Positions 9,694 to 19,806 of a stretch of DNA of 62,426 nt are shown here, in pieces. The position numbers and the translations under genes were made by a program. How positions within the stretch are numbered: the first letter of the stretch is position 1; every line of letters starts with the position of its first letter. The notes under the pieces were generated by a model. That model did no database searches, had not been told where the DNA came from, and worked only from the letters and a program-made list of their open reading frames with translations. Source of the stretch: Neisseria montereyensis (lineage in GTDB: Bacteria > Pseudomonadota > Gammaproteobacteria > Burkholderiales > Neisseriaceae); the NCBI RefSeq assembly GCF_024834045.1, contig NZ_JANUXW010000010.1:1-62426 (forward strand). Reading direction: 5' to 3'.

Positions 9694-10971
9694 ATGCACA
9701 AACGTATTATAACCTTGCTTTGCGCCTTGGGTTTGGCTATTTCCGGCCAATCCGTTGCCGCCGAGCTAAAACTCCGCCCAAACGCGCCTCAGCGTTATGT
9801 TGTCAAACAAGGGGATACTTTATGGGGTATTTCGGGCAAATTTTTATATAGTCCGTGGCAATGGAGCCGCCTATGGGGCGCAAATCGCCAAACTATTCGT
9901 AATCCGCATATGATTTATCCGGGTCAAGTGTTGGTTTTACGCTATATTAACGGACAACCAAGACTGGATTTTGAAAACCGTGCTTCCAATGAAGACGGCA
10001 TTCCTGTAATTAAACTGGCACCGCGGGTACGCGAAGTTTCTTCCGGCTACGGCATTCAAACCGTCAATGTCGACTTCTACCGTATGTTTATGCAACATCC
10101 CCAAGTCATCCCGCAAATGCAAACCCAAGATGCTCCGCGCCTGATAGATGGCCCGGATAACAGCATTCTGTATAGCAAAGGAGACCGTGTTTACGCCTAC
10201 GGTATTACCGAACCCGGCCGCTATTTGGTTTACCGTGTCCGCAAAGATATTGTAGATCCGCAAACCCATAAATATCTCGGACAAGAAGTCGTATTCAGCG
10301 GCATTGTCAGTACCTTACCTTATACCAACAGCGCACTGGATGCCCGCAGCGAAGAAGATGCCAAATATCTGAAAGAAAACCAATACTATACCCGTCTGCA
10401 CCCTCTGTTAAAAGTACCTACGGAAACCGCTCAGCCGATGGTTGTCGAAGAAGCCGTATCCGAAGTACGCAAAGGTGACTTCTTATTGAAAATGACCGAT
10501 GAGCGTGATGGTTTCCAAATCATGCCGCATGCACCAAGCCGCCACATTAATGCCACAGTTGTTTCTATTTTTGACGGTATTAGCGAAGCAGGGCAATTCC
10601 AAACCATTACCCTAAACAAAGGTGAAGCCGACGGTTTGGATAAGGGTACGGTATTAAGCCTTTACAAACGCGACCGTCAAGTTAGAGTGGATCTGGAAAA
10701 TGGTATCCGGGGCAATCGTAGTGTGGTGAAATATGTCTCAATTCCCGCTGAAGAAGCCGGACTAGCAATGGTCTACCGTACAGGTCAAAATCTGGCTTCC
10801 GCCATCATCTTGGAAAGCCTGACCAATATCAATATTGGCGACACAGCCTCAGAACCCGGACAAGATTTGGATAATATGGCAGATGATATGCGTCATGTAG
10901 TCAATATGTCACAAGAATCTCATGATACCGAGTATAATGAATATAACATGAAAAGTAATATCAACCCTTAA
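9694..10971 (+). CDS. Secreted LysM-domain protein
   Basis: This 425-residue exported protein starts with a signal peptide (cleavage near ...GQSVAA). A single LysM peptidoglycan-binding domain follows at about residues 34-83 (YVVKQGDTLWGISGKFL... NPHMIYPGQVLVL). The remaining 340 residues have no recognised catalytic domain. The ribosome binding site is AAGGGGAG. In Neisseria this gene is commonly found divergent from def and upstream of dprA. It probably binds the cell wall in the periplasm; the exact role is unknown. Confidence 0.9.
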   Translation: MHKRIITLLCALGLAISGQSVAAELKLRPNAPQRYVVKQGDTLWGISGKFLYSPWQWSRLWGANRQTIRNPHMIYPGQVLVLRYINGQPRLDFENRASNEDGIPVIKLAPRVREVSSGYGIQTVNVDFYRMFMQHPQVIPQMQTQDAPRLIDGPDNSILYSKGDRVYAYGITEPGRYLVYRVRKDIVDPQTHKYLGQEVVFSGIVSTLPYTNSALDARSEEDAKYLKENQYYTRLHPLLKVPTETAQPMVVEEAVSEVRKGDFLLKMTDERDGFQIMPHAPSRHINATVVSIFDGISEAGQFQTITLNKGEADGLDKGTVLSLYKRDRQVRVDLENGIRGNRSVVKYVSIPAEEAGLAMVYRTGQNLASAIILESLTNINIGDTASEPGQDLDNMADDMRHVVNMSQESHDTEYNEYNMKSNINP

Positions 10972-10988
10972 TTAATCGTTATATCACC

Positions 10989-11022
10989 AACACACGGCAT
11001 AAATTCGGCCGTGTGTTTTTTT
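10989..11022 (+). terminator. Intrinsic terminator of the LysM gene
   Basis: ACACACGGC (from about 10990) pairs with GCCGTGTGT (11008-11016) and is followed by a T-run. This hairpin is not made from DUS. Confidence 0.85.
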
Positions 11023-11264
11023 ATTGGTATTTTAGAGACAATACAAACCCGATACCGAACACACCTGACAACATTATTATTTAATTATGCTTTATCAGAA
11101 AAATCCGAACATAAAAAATTAACCCATTGAAAGAAAATATATTATTTACTAATTTCCTCTATTTATCCTTTTTTTGCACCTTATACTTCAATATATCTTC
11201 ATCTCCCCTACTATTCATTATTGAGTATTCGATAAAATAATTTGTTAATTTACACATCAAATTA

Positions 11265-11293
11265 TTAACAAATAATTACAAAAAAGATAAAAT
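11265..11293 (+). promoter_or_regulatory. Candidate sigma-70 promoter of dprA-smg
   Basis: TTAACA (11265-11270) and TAAAAT (11288-11293) are separated by 17 nt, each matching consensus in 5 of 6 positions. The predicted start is about 57 nt before the dprA ATG. The rest of the 385-nt gap is AT-rich and shows no gene. Confidence 0.45.
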
Positions 11294-11356
11294 GCGAAAC
11301 ATAAAAAAATATAACTTAGTTTATTAAAAATAAATAAACACATTACGGGGCTTGCC

Positions 11357-12490
11357 ATGAATCATTCAGAACGGTTTGCCTGGGCACAACTTGCATTAAC
11401 ACCATATATCGGACCGGAAAGCTTTTTGGCCCTCATTCAATATTATGGTTCCGCACAAGCCGCCCTGGCCGCACCTGCAGAAGCAGTCAGCAAACTCGTT
11501 CGCCATAAGCAGGCCGTTGAAGCATGGAAAGGGAAAAACAGTCAGGCCATCACAGCAGCTGAAGCCGCTTTTAATTGGGAAAACCAAGAGCAATGCCGGC
11601 TGATGTTGTTGTGTGACAATGACTTTCCTACCATGTTGACAGAAGGAATCACACCGCCGCCATTATTGTTTCTACGCGGCCGTGTCGAATTACTGCAACA
11701 GCCTGCTATTGCCATTGTCGGCAGCCGTCATGCCACACCACAGGCATTGCGGATTGCACACGACTTTAGCAAAGCCATAAGCAAGCATGATATTCCCGTA
11801 GTGTCCGGTATGGCTTCAGGCATTGATACGGCAGCGCATCAAGGTGCATTGTCAGAAAACGGCGGCACCATCGCCGTATGGGGTACAGGTATAGACCGTA
11901 TTTATCCGCAGTCTAACCAAGATCTTGCCTATCAAATTGCCGAAAAAGGGTTAATTATCAGTGAATTCCCATTGGGCACCCGCCCTTTGGCCGGTAATTT
12001 TCCCCGCCGTAACCGCATTATTGCTGCATTATCGAAAGCCGTACTGGTTGTTGAGGCGGCACCTGAATCAGGTTCGCTGATTACAGCCAGGCTGGCCGGA
12101 GAAATGGGGCGGGAAGTCATGGCCGTACCCGGTTCCATCGACAACCCCCATAGTAAAGGCTGTCATAAATTGATTAAAGAAGGTGCCAAGCTGGTGGAGT
12201 GCTTGGATGATATTTTATCCGAGTGTCCTTCACTTTCCGAACCTGCCCCCGTCAAACACATTGTTCGACACAGCGAGCCGGTTTCGGAGCAGGCATCTGA
12301 TAATACGACGGAAATTAAGCCGTCTGAAAATCCGATTTTAACAGCGTTAGGCTATGGTCCTATCCATCCAGATAATTTGGCACAGACACTCAATATGCCC
12401 ACGGCAGATATATATGCACAACTGCTCGAACTTGAACTCGACAATATTGTTGCTTCTCTGCCCGGTGGACGTTACCAGAGAATCAAATAA
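11357..12490 (+). CDS. dprA: DNA-processing protein DprA
   Basis: This 377-residue protein loads RecA onto incoming single-stranded DNA during natural transformation. The central Rossmann-like domain carries the family motifs GSRHATPQALRIA and SGMASGIDTAAHQGAL, followed by GTGIDRIYPQ and the basic NFPRRNRIIAALS segment. A C-terminal winged-helix domain (DML1-like) covers about the last 60 residues. It fits a naturally competent genome rich in DUS. smg follows after 15 nt. Confidence 0.96.
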   Translation: MNHSERFAWAQLALTPYIGPESFLALIQYYGSAQAALAAPAEAVSKLVRHKQAVEAWKGKNSQAITAAEAAFNWENQEQCRLMLLCDNDFPTMLTEGITPPPLLFLRGRVELLQQPAIAIVGSRHATPQALRIAHDFSKAISKHDIPVVSGMASGIDTAAHQGALSENGGTIAVWGTGIDRIYPQSNQDLAYQIAEKGLIISEFPLGTRPLAGNFPRRNRIIAALSKAVLVVEAAPESGSLITARLAGEMGREVMAVPGSIDNPHSKGCHKLIKEGAKLVECLDDILSECPSLSEPAPVKHIVRHSEPVSEQASDNTTEIKPSENPILTALGYGPIHPDNLAQTLNMPTADIYAQLLELELDNIVASLPGGRYQRIK

Positions 12491-12505
12491 CAACAAGGAA
12501 ATATC

Positions 12506-12961
12506 ATGGCCGATGTAATTGCCTTTTTAATCAAACACTTTTACGACTTAGACGCCTGCCCGCCTCCTTCAGATTTGGGGCAAATTTTAGAAGATATCGG
12601 CTTCAACGATATTGAAATTAACCAAGCCTTAATGTTGCTTGAGGTATTGGCAAACTGCCCGGAAGTGTCCGAAACCCAATACCATAAGGACGCCATCCGT
12701 GTATATTGCGAAGAGGAGCTGAAAAGCCTGCCCCAAGATGTCATCAGCCTATTATATTTATTGGATGATGCGGAAGCGATTAACGGCGAACAGCGTGAAT
12801 TTGTTGTTCATGCCCTACAACATCTGCCGCCCGAAGAAATTACCGTCGACATGGCAAAAGTCTTAACACTTTTGGTTTTATGGGCTCACAAATCAGAGCT
12901 ACCGGCACTTATCGGTGCCGAACTCATGATGGCTTTGCACGGCAAGGCGGTTATGCACTAG
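12506..12961 (+). CDS. smg: Smg family protein (DUF494)
   Basis: This 151-residue acidic, helical protein matches the Smg/DUF494 family, which is widely found next to dprA in proteobacteria but has no established function. It begins MADVIAFLIKHFYDLDACPP and has an AAGGA ribosome binding site 15 nt after the dprA stop. It should be co-transcribed with dprA. topA, the usual next gene in several Neisseria, is absent here; the unit ends at a DUS terminator. Confidence 0.88.
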   Translation: MADVIAFLIKHFYDLDACPPPSDLGQILEDIGFNDIEINQALMLLEVLANCPEVSETQYHKDAIRVYCEEELKSLPQDVISLLYLLDDAEAINGEQREFVVHALQHLPPEEITVDMAKVLTLLVLWAHKSELPALIGAELMMALHGKAVMH

Positions 12962-13198
12962 CTTTCCGGCAGCGCAATTGTTTACTTAGCTATTCAATTG
13001 AATATTATCAATATGCTTAAAAAGCTATTTTTATCAAACTGAGTAAACAACAAACCATCTGGCTAATCTAACCGCCCTACTGCCCAAACGGTTTTTAATA
13101 TGCAATGCAGTTATTCTATGTTATATTATTCTCAAATAACATAAACATAGAAAATCATTACTTAGCTTCATTCGTAATCATTGCAATCACTACCAAAA

Positions 13199-13228
13199 AA
13201 GCCGTCTGAATCGTTCAGACGGCTTTAA
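13199..13228. terminator. Bidirectional DUS terminator between smg and the HerA-like gene
   Basis: AAGCCGTCTGAA and TTCAGACGGCTT form a stem with a short loop between two convergent genes, with A/T runs on both sides. Confidence 0.8.
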
Positions 13229-13252
13229 CCATATAAGAAAATGACTCCGTTT

Positions 13253-14773
13253 TTATTTCAACATGTTTTTAATTACACCCATCACACTTCTTGAAATCGT
13301 ACGGGTAACCTGCTTATTAATCTGATTGCCCACGCTATCGGCCAAATTATAAGCAGCACCCTGGCGGGACTTTTTGCGACTACCGAATAACCCGCCTAAA
13401 AAACCACTGATTAAACCGCCACCTTGTGATGAGTCATCGTTTTGCCTAGCGGGTTTGGCCGTTTTTTTCTCAGCAACTTCAGTTTGTTGTACTGCCGCTT
13501 TTTGTTCTAATTCAACCAGTGCTTCATAAGCCGAATAATTATCTATGCTGTCTTTATAATGGCTAAAAAGCATATCGTTTTGGAAGCGGCTATTACGATC
13601 AGATGCCGTCAACGGTGTTAATGCCGATTGGGGCGGCAGTATCAATGCACGCTCCACCGGTTCGGGCATACCTTTTTCATCCAGAAAAGAAACCAATGCC
13701 TCACCTATTCCTAATTCAGCAATGGCCTCCGCAACATTAATATCAGGATTACTACGGAATGTTTCCGCTGCGGCTTTCACCGCCTTTTGATCACGGGGTG
13801 TAAATGCACGCAAGGCATGCTGGACGCGGTTGCCTAATTGTCCCAAAATCGTATCCGGTAAATCCAAAGGATTTTGGGTAACAAAATATACCCCCACACC
13901 TTTAGAGCGTATCAGCCGAACCACTTGTTCGATTTGTTCCACCAGCACTGCCGGCGCATTATCGAATAATAAATGCGCTTCATCAAAGAACATCACGAAT
14001 TTAGGCTTATCCAAATCGCCCACTTCAGGTAAATTTTCAAACAGCTCGGCCAACATCCACAATAGAAATGCACTGTACATCCTTGGCGAACGCATCAATT
14101 TTTCGGCATTCAGGATATTAATCACGCCTTTACCGTCTTCCGTCTGCATCCAATCTTCCAAGTTTAATTCAGGCTCACCAAATAATTTTTCCGCACCCTG
14201 ATTTTCCAGCGTCAGTAATTGCCGTTGTACCGCCCCGACACTGGCAGAAGATACATTGCCATATTTGCTTCGATATTCCGAAGCATTATCGGCAACATGT
14301 TTGAGTAATCCGCGTAGATCTTTCAAATCAATCAAATGCCAACCATGATCATCTGCCACGCGGAACACTAAATTGAGCAAGCCTTCCTGAGTATCATTCA
14401 AATTCATCAACCGGGCCAGCAACATCGGTCCCATTTCAGATATAGTTACCCGAATAGGAATACCGGTTTCACCGAAAACATCCCAAAAGCGTACGGGAAA
14501 ACCTTGTAGCCAATCGCTACCCAAGCCAAAATCGGTCATGCGTTCGCCTACTTTGCCACTATTATTACCCGCATTGACCATACCGGATAAATCACCTTTC
14601 ACATCGGCTAGAAATACCGGTATGCCCTGCTGACTAAAGGCTTCTGCCATACGGCGTAAGGTAACGGTTTTACCCGTACCGGTCGCACCGGCAACCAATC
14701 CATGCCGGTTAGCCATCTTTCCTTGAATCTCAAGCGTTTTTTCACCAATACGGGCGATTGGGAAGGTGGTCAT
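13253..14773 (-). CDS. HerA-like ATPase (DUF853 family)
   Basis: This 506-residue cytoplasmic P-loop ATPase of the HerA/FtsK superfamily resembles the YjgR/DUF853 group. Walker A is GATGTGKT (residues 29-36) and Walker B is FVMFFDEAH, followed by a sensor-like VYFVTQNPLDLPD. The C-terminal 100 residues are low in complexity, with a Gly-rich segment (GGGLISGFLGGLFG) and basic patches. The gene stands alone between a DUS terminator and a 570-nt gene-free gap. Substrate and role are not established for this family. Confidence 0.88.
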   Translation of the reverse strand: MTTFPIARIGEKTLEIQGKMANRHGLVAGATGTGKTVTLRRMAEAFSQQGIPVFLADVKGDLSGMVNAGNNSGKVGERMTDFGLGSDWLQGFPVRFWDVFGETGIPIRVTISEMGPMLLARLMNLNDTQEGLLNLVFRVADDHGWHLIDLKDLRGLLKHVADNASEYRSKYGNVSSASVGAVQRQLLTLENQGAEKLFGEPELNLEDWMQTEDGKGVINILNAEKLMRSPRMYSAFLLWMLAELFENLPEVGDLDKPKFVMFFDEAHLLFDNAPAVLVEQIEQVVRLIRSKGVGVYFVTQNPLDLPDTILGQLGNRVQHALRAFTPRDQKAVKAAAETFRSNPDINVAEAIAELGIGEALVSFLDEKGMPEPVERALILPPQSALTPLTASDRNSRFQNDMLFSHYKDSIDNYSAYEALVELEQKAAVQQTEVAEKKTAKPARQNDDSSQGGGLISGFLGGLFGSRKKSRQGAAYNLADSVGNQINKQVTRTISRSVMGVIKNMLK

Positions 14774-15268
14774 AAATTTTCCTTTATATTGAAGATGGAT
14801 TTGTCGTTATTGTCTTATGAAATGAAATATGGAGCAAACCATCCGTACACAAATCATGCAGGCCGTCTGAAACACGCAAAATAGAAAAAATAGTCGGCCC
14901 CATCATCTTTCTTAACTTATCACTTATTGCAAGCAAGTAATATATGACAAATAATTTTAAAATTATAAAAAAAGGCCGCCTGAAATATGCATTAGGCGGC
15001 ACTATAAAAAAAATCGATGAAAAGGAATGTAAACCGGCTGAAACTGCCTGCCTTCATTACGAAACGAATATTAACAAATATATACAATAACAGCAAGTAT
15101 CTTTCTGCACAAAACACAAATATTGTTAAAAAAAGATAACGACTGGGATATTTTTGCGCAAAATGTAAATTAACGATAAGAAAAACAACTCATAAAATAT
15201 AAATACCCGTTAAACATAAAACTTAACAGCATAAAATATATTCAATGCATGACTATCATACTATTAAA
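14774..15268. other. Gene-free interval with a single DUS and a variant-DUS hairpin
   Basis: About 500 bases between the HerA-like gene and the prfA terminator have no convincing coding sequence. A single AG-DUS lies at 14860-14871. The hairpin at 14975-15000 is built from GGCCGCCTGAA (core T changed to C). The interval between 15000 and 15268 is AT-rich with nothing recognisable. Confidence 0.5.
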
Positions 15269-15300
15269 AAAGCCGTCTGAAATATTTCAGACGGCTTTTC
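15269..15300 (-). terminator. DUS inverted-repeat terminator of prfA
   Basis: AAAAGCCGTCTGAAATATTTCAGACGGCTTTT is a near-perfect palindrome with a T-run on the minus strand, 48 nt after the prfA stop. Confidence 0.85.
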
Positions 15301-15347
15301 CATATAAAATCTATCACAAAATAATTTAATCCGATTCGATAATAGAT

Positions 15348-16424
15348 TTATTCCCCCATTTTCGCCAACAATTCCGCCTGATGCTCGGCTATCAATGCCG
15401 AGGTTAACTCATCCAAATCACCATCCATAATAAAATCCAGTTTATGTAAGGTTAAATTAATACGGTGATCGGTGACACGGCCTTGAGGATAATTATAAGT
15501 CCGGATACGTTCGCTACGGTCGCCGCTACCGATTAAACTTTTACGTTCGGCCGCTTCTTTGGCTTGCGCCTCACGTTTTTGCGCATCGTTCAGCCTTGCC
15601 GCCAACACTTTCATGGCCTGCGCTTTATTACTGTGTTGCGAACGCCCGTCTTGGCATTCGACCACCATTCCGGTTGGCAAGTGGGTAATCCTCACGGCAG
15701 AATCGGTTTTATTAATATGCTGACCGCCCGCACCCGATGCACGAAACGTATCAATGCGCAAATCGGCCGGATTCAACTGAATTTCTTCCAATTCATCCGC
15801 TTCAGGCATCACTGCAACCGTACAAGCCGAAGTATGGATACGGCCCTGACTTTCCGTAGCCGGCACCCTTTGAACACGATGCCCGCCCGATTCGAATTTG
15901 AGTTTACTGTATGCACCCAAGCCGATAATGCGCACAATCACTTCTTTAAATCCGCCCAAATCACTTTCATTAGACGAAATCACTTCAACCTGCCAGTTAT
16001 TACGCTCGGCATAGCGGCTATACATTCGCAATAAATCGCCGGCAAACAAAGCTGCTTCATCACCGCCCGTACCCGCGCGCACCTCGATAAAAATATTTTT
16101 ATCGTCATCGGCATCTTTAGGCAGCAATAATTTTTGCAACTCTGTTTCCAACGCTTCGATACGCGCTTCGGCAGCCTCTATTTCTTCTGCCGCAAATTCT
16201 TTCATTTCCGGATCGGCAAGCATTTCCTGTGCATCGGATAAATCGCTTTGTGCCCGCTGATATTGCTGGAACGCTTCCACCACCGGTGTAATTTCTGCAT
16301 GCTCGCGGGTGAGTTTGCGGTAATTATCCATATCTTCAGTGGCTTCCGGCTGCCCGAGTAAATGCGTTACCTCTTCCAAACGTTCTGCCAATTGTTGCAG
16401 TTTTTCTAAAATAGACGGTTTCAT
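15348..16424 (-). CDS. prfA: Peptide chain release factor 1
   Basis: This 358-residue release factor recognises UAA and UAG. The codon-recognition tripeptide is PAT (residues 188-190), which is the PxT form of RF1 and rules out RF2. The catalytic GGQ is at 233-235 within [15 protein letters not shown]. Length and domains are normal. It is bounded by DUS hairpins on both sides, so it is likely a single-gene unit. Confidence 0.98.
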   Translation of the reverse strand: MKPSILEKLQQLAERLEEVTHLLGQPEATEDMDNYRKLTREHAEITPVVEAFQQYQRAQSDLSDAQEMLADPEMKEFAAEEIEAAEARIEALETELQKLLLPKDADDDKNIFIEVRAGTGGDEAALFAGDLLRMYSRYAERNNWQVEVISSNESDLGGFKEVIVRIIGLGAYSKLKFESGGHRVQRVPATESQGRIHTSACTVAVMPEADELEEIQLNPADLRIDTFRASGAGGQHINKTDSAVRITHLPTGMVVECQDGRSQHSNKAQAMKVLAARLNDAQKREAQAKEAAERKSLIGSGDRSERIRTYNYPQGRVTDHRINLTLHKLDFIMDGDLDELTSALIAEHQAELLAKMGE

Positions 16425-16439
16425 GATTATTTCTCATTT

Positions 16440-16471
16440 GAGGCCGTCTGAATCTTATTTTCAGACGGCCA
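16440..16471 (-). terminator. DUS inverted repeat upstream of prfA
   Basis: AGGCCGTCTGAA (16441-16452) and TTCAGACGGCC form a hairpin. It lies after tRNA-Pro and before prfA on the minus strand, so it probably separates the pheST-ihfA-tRNA-Pro unit from prfA. Confidence 0.6.
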
Positions 16472-16593
16472 TAAGCTGATATTGAATGATGCACTTGATA
16501 AATTTAAACCTACTACTTTTATAAATGCCCAATATCAAATGATTATGATTGGCTGTTTCCCCCCAAGCCAAGCGGGAACAGTGGTTTCACAAA

Positions 16594-16627
16594 GAAAAAA
16601 AGCCAGCTAATGTGTAGCTGACTTTTT
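16594..16627 (-). terminator. Intrinsic terminator of tRNA-Pro
   Basis: On the minus strand AGTCAGCTA pairs with TAGCTGGCT around a short loop and is followed by seven or more T residues. It sits just downstream of the tRNA 3' end. Confidence 0.8.
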
Positions 16628-16635
16628 AATATTGT

Positions 16636-16712
16636 TGGTCGGAGTGAAAGGATTCGAACCTTCGACCCCTTGCACCCCATGCAAGTGCGCTACCAGACTG
16701 CGCCACACTCCG
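16636..16712 (-). tRNA. tRNA-Pro (anticodon GGG)
   Basis: The minus-strand cloverleaf starts CGGAGTG and ends CACTCCG with discriminator A and encoded CCA. The anticodon loop is TGGGGTG (anticodon GGG) and the T-loop is GTTCGAATC. It lies 35 nt downstream of the MerR-like gene in the same direction. Confidence 0.96.
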
Positions 16713-16747
16713 ACACGAAAGAGAACGCGATTATAGAATCACATCAT

Positions 16748-17074
16748 TCAACTGGCAAGCACTTTTTCGATGCCGCCCAACATTTTCTCTAATTCAGCCC
16801 GCATTTCTTCAGCCTGAATCGCAGGCTGTCCGGACGCATCCAAAGCATTGTGATTAAACGGATCGACAAATGGTGCGAAAGTGTCTTTCAGCTTTAACAG
16901 TTTCACAACATCCGAACGGCTATAGTGGTTTCCGCCATAGCCGACCACCACACCGTTTTCATGTTGCCATTGAGCGAACTGCGCGGGGCTGATTTGAAGC
17001 AATTCGCACATTTCATGTAGTGTGAAATAGCGTTTGGCAGGAACCGTTAAAGCAATATTAGCGTTGTTTGTCAT
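16748..17074 (-). CDS. MerR-like helix-turn-helix protein
   Basis: This small protein (108 residues from the ATG at 17074) has an N-terminal winged-helix/MerR-like HTH ([13 protein letters not shown]...QFAQWQ) and a short C-terminal helix. It lacks any sensor domain or metal-binding cysteines. An in-frame start at 17113 exists, but 17074 gives the more natural N-terminus [17 protein letters not shown] and a 17-nt overlap with ihfA. Genes of this type follow ihfA in many proteobacteria. Its target is unknown. Confidence 0.78.
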   Translation of the reverse strand: MTNNANIALTVPAKRYFTLHEMCELLQISPAQFAQWQHENGVVVGYGGNHYSRSDVVKLLKLKDTFAPFVDPFNHNALDASGQPAIQAEEMRAELEKMLGGIEKVLAS

Positions 17075-17360
17075 AGTAATGCTCCACCATGCCTTTAAGC
17101 TTTTGGCTTGCATGGAAAGTCACTACCCGACGTGCGGTAATGGGTACTTCTTCGCCGGTTTTCGGATTACGTCCGGGGCGTTGTGGTTTGTCCCTCAATT
17201 GGAAATTGCCGAAACCGGAAATTTTAATTTCTTCACCGCGCGCCAAAGTAGCACGGATTTCTTCAAAAAAGAGTTCGACGATTTCTTTAGCATCATTTTT
17301 GGTGACACTGCTTACTTTTTCTACCAAAATATCCGCCAGTTCTGCTTTCGTTAATGTCAT
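17058..17360 (-). CDS. ihfA: Integration host factor alpha subunit
   Basis: This 100-residue DNA-bending protein forms a heterodimer with IhfB and acts in recombination, replication and transcription. It has the HU/IHF fold with the N-terminal [14 protein letters not shown], the [20 protein letters not shown] beta-arm with the intercalating proline, and [12 protein letters not shown]. It lies 75 nt downstream of pheT, the classical pheST-ihfA order (pheST-himA). Confidence 0.97.
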   Translation of the reverse strand: MTLTKAELADILVEKVSSVTKNDAKEIVELFFEEIRATLARGEEIKISGFGNFQLRDKPQRPGRNPKTGEEVPITARRVVTFHASQKLKGMVEHYYDKQR

Positions 17361-17435
17361 GTTATTACCTTCATTTTTTAACAGATATGGATTATCACTA
17401 ATTTTTTATTAGGATTCAAGAGAATATCATATTTT

Positions 17436-19796
17436 TTATTGTCGCAGTTGCGCGCCCGCACTTTCAGCGGCTTTCACCAGTTTTTCAACTACTTGCTCGA
17501 CAGCCTCATCGGTTAACGTGGCTTCCATATCCTGCAAAATCACTTTCACCGCCATGCTCTTCATGCCTTCGGGCAAGCCGGTTCCGCGATAAACGTCGAA
17601 TACGGTGATATCGCGCAATAATGAAGTTTTAACTGTTTTCAGCGCATGAATCAGTTCATCGTGCGTAGTCTGCTCGGGCATCACAAATGCCAAATCGCGG
17701 CGCACCGGTTGGAATTTGGAAACCGGGGAATAAACCGTTTTTTCACGAGCCGACACCGCATCCATATCCACTTCAAACACCAAAGCCGCTTGCGGCAAGT
17801 CATATTTTTGCAACCATTGCGGATGCAACTCACCGATAAAGCCAATCACACGGCCATCAGCAATAATTTCAGCAGTGCGGCCGGGGTGTAGTGCCGGATG
17901 CTCGGCTTTTACAAACGATACTTCGCGACCCGCTAAAATATCTTCCAAATCGCCTTTTACATCATAAAAATCAGCAGCACGCGTTTTCTCGCCCCATTGT
18001 TCCGGCAAGGCAGAACCATAAACCAAACCGCCCAAACGCTCTTTTTGAACGAAACGGCCGTCTGAATCTTTATTGAACACACGGGCAATTTCAAACAAAC
18101 GCACGCGGTTTTGTTTGCGGTTGAGATTGTTTTGCAAAATTTCCACCAAACCGCCGATTAAGGTAGAACGCATCACGCTGTATTGTACCGCCAACGGGTT
18201 TTGCAAACGGATAGGGTTGTCATTATTGGCGAAGTCATGTTCCCATTGCTCATTCACAAACGCATAACTCACCACTTCCTGATAACCGCGCGCCGCCATG
18301 TGGTTATACACCGCAAAACGGGAACGGCGGTTTTCCGGCAGCGCCATCATAGACAGACAGCCGTCGGTATAATCATCGGGAATATTCTCATAGCCGTACA
18401 CACGGGCGATTTCTTCAATCAAATCCGCTTCGATTTCAATATCAAAACGGAAGCTCGGCGAAGTGACTTGCAGGCCGTCTGAAATCTTTTGCGGCTGCAA
18501 TCCGAGTGCGGCTAAAATCGTTTGGATACGCGCCTCATCAATCGCCACACCCAATAATTTTTCAACGCGCTGCGTACGTACCGATACCTTATTACGCTCA
18601 GGCAGATTGCCGACGGCTTCCACAATCTCACCAGCCTGCCCGCCGCAAACAGCCAAAACCAACTCGCTCACACGCTCAATCGCATCACGTTGCAATTCAA
18701 AATCCACGCCGCGCTCGAAACGGAACGAAGAATCCGAACCGAAACCATATTGGCGCGATTTTCCGGCAATCGCCGCTGGTGCAAACCAAGCCGATTCAAG
18801 CACAATATTTTGGGTGTCGTCTGTTACCGCACTATATTCGCCACCCATCAAACCGGCCATGCTCAAAGCCTGCCGCTCATCGGCAACCACCAAAGTGTTA
18901 TCCGCCAGAGTCACCGTTTTATCATTCAAACACGCCAGCGTTTCACCTTCTTTCGCTCTGCGCACAATCAGGCTGCCGCTCAATTTATCGGCATCGAAAA
19001 CGTGCATCGGCTGACCGAGCTCAAGCATCACATAGTTGCCGATATCCACCAATGCGGAAATACTGCGCACACCGCTGCGAATCAAACGCTGTTTTATCCA
19101 AGCAGGCGTAGGCGCTTGCGCATTCACCCCTTCGATGACACGGCTTAAAAAACGGCCGCAATCTTCGGGCGCATCAATACGAACCGGTTGGGTTTTCTTG
19201 CTTTCGACAGCGGCCGTCTGAATGGCAGCAGGCCGATTCTCGCATTGCGTTAACGCTGCCACTTCGCGTGCCAAGCCTTTAATGCTCAGGCAGTCGGTAC
19301 GGTTCGGCGTGATTTTCAAAGTGAATAACGTGTCGTCCAAATCCAGATATTCACGGATATTTTGGCCGACCGGCGCATCTTCGGGCAACACCAGCAAACC
19401 GTCTACATCTTCAGGCAAGCCCAATTCTTTGGCAGAACACAACATACCGTTGGAAACCTGCCCGCGCATTTTTGTCGGCTTGATTTTAAAATTGCCCGGC
19501 AAGACCGCACCCGGCAAGGCACACGGCACTTTAATTCCCGCACGCACATTCGGCGCACCGCAAACAATCTGAATCAGCTCGCCTGTGCCCGCATCCACTT
19601 GGGTAATATTCAAACGGTCGGCATCAGGGTGTTTTTCCACCGATTTCACTTCGGCCACCACCACACCGGAAAATGCCGGCGCCGCTGAGTCGGCTTCTTC
19701 CACTTCCAAACCGGACATAGTCAGCAAATGAGTGAACTCATCGGCAGAAAGATTAGGATTGGCTTGAGTTTTTAGCCAAGAATAAGAAAATTGCAT
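17436..19796 (-). CDS. pheT: Phenylalanyl-tRNA synthetase beta subunit
   Basis: This 786-residue subunit combines with PheS to charge tRNA-Phe. Domains in order are an EMAP-like tRNA-binding domain (about 40-150), the B3/B4 editing region, B5, a catalytic-like core, and a C-terminal FDX-ACB anticodon-binding domain. Length is normal. The ATG is only 10 nt after the stop of the inserted cassette, and in most bacteria it would directly follow pheS. The coding sequence holds DUS copies at 18472-18483 and 19211-19222 and another near 18056. These could aid homologous exchange of the locus by transformation. Confidence 0.97.
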   Translation of the reverse strand: MQFSYSWLKTQANPNLSADEFTHLLTMSGLEVEEADSAAPAFSGVVVAEVKSVEKHPDADRLNITQVDAGTGELIQIVCGAPNVRAGIKVPCALPGAVLPGNFKIKPTKMRGQVSNGMLCSAKELGLPEDVDGLLVLPEDAPVGQNIREYLDLDDTLFTLKITPNRTDCLSIKGLAREVAALTQCENRPAAIQTAAVESKKTQPVRIDAPEDCGRFLSRVIEGVNAQAPTPAWIKQRLIRSGVRSISALVDIGNYVMLELGQPMHVFDADKLSGSLIVRRAKEGETLACLNDKTVTLADNTLVVADERQALSMAGLMGGEYSAVTDDTQNIVLESAWFAPAAIAGKSRQYGFGSDSSFRFERGVDFELQRDAIERVSELVLAVCGGQAGEIVEAVGNLPERNKVSVRTQRVEKLLGVAIDEARIQTILAALGLQPQKISDGLQVTSPSFRFDIEIEADLIEEIARVYGYENIPDDYTDGCLSMMALPENRRSRFAVYNHMAARGYQEVVSYAFVNEQWEHDFANNDNPIRLQNPLAVQYSVMRSTLIGGLVEILQNNLNRKQNRVRLFEIARVFNKDSDGRFVQKERLGGLVYGSALPEQWGEKTRAADFYDVKGDLEDILAGREVSFVKAEHPALHPGRTAEIIADGRVIGFIGELHPQWLQKYDLPQAALVFEVDMDAVSAREKTVYSPVSKFQPVRRDLAFVMPEQTTHDELIHALKTVKTSLLRDITVFDVYRGTGLPEGMKSMAVKVILQDMEATLTDEAVEQVVEKLVKAAESAGAQLRQ

Positions 19797-19806
19797 AAAT
19801 TAGTCT

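Noticed and set aside
14784-15002. A 72-codon minus-strand frame upstream of the HerA-like gene.
   Set aside because: It starts inside a DUS-variant hairpin and has no start signal or plausible domain.
17646-19688. Many plus-strand frames of 60-200 codons opposite pheT.
   Set aside because: They mirror a well-conserved gene with high third-position bias; none shows a domain or start signal.
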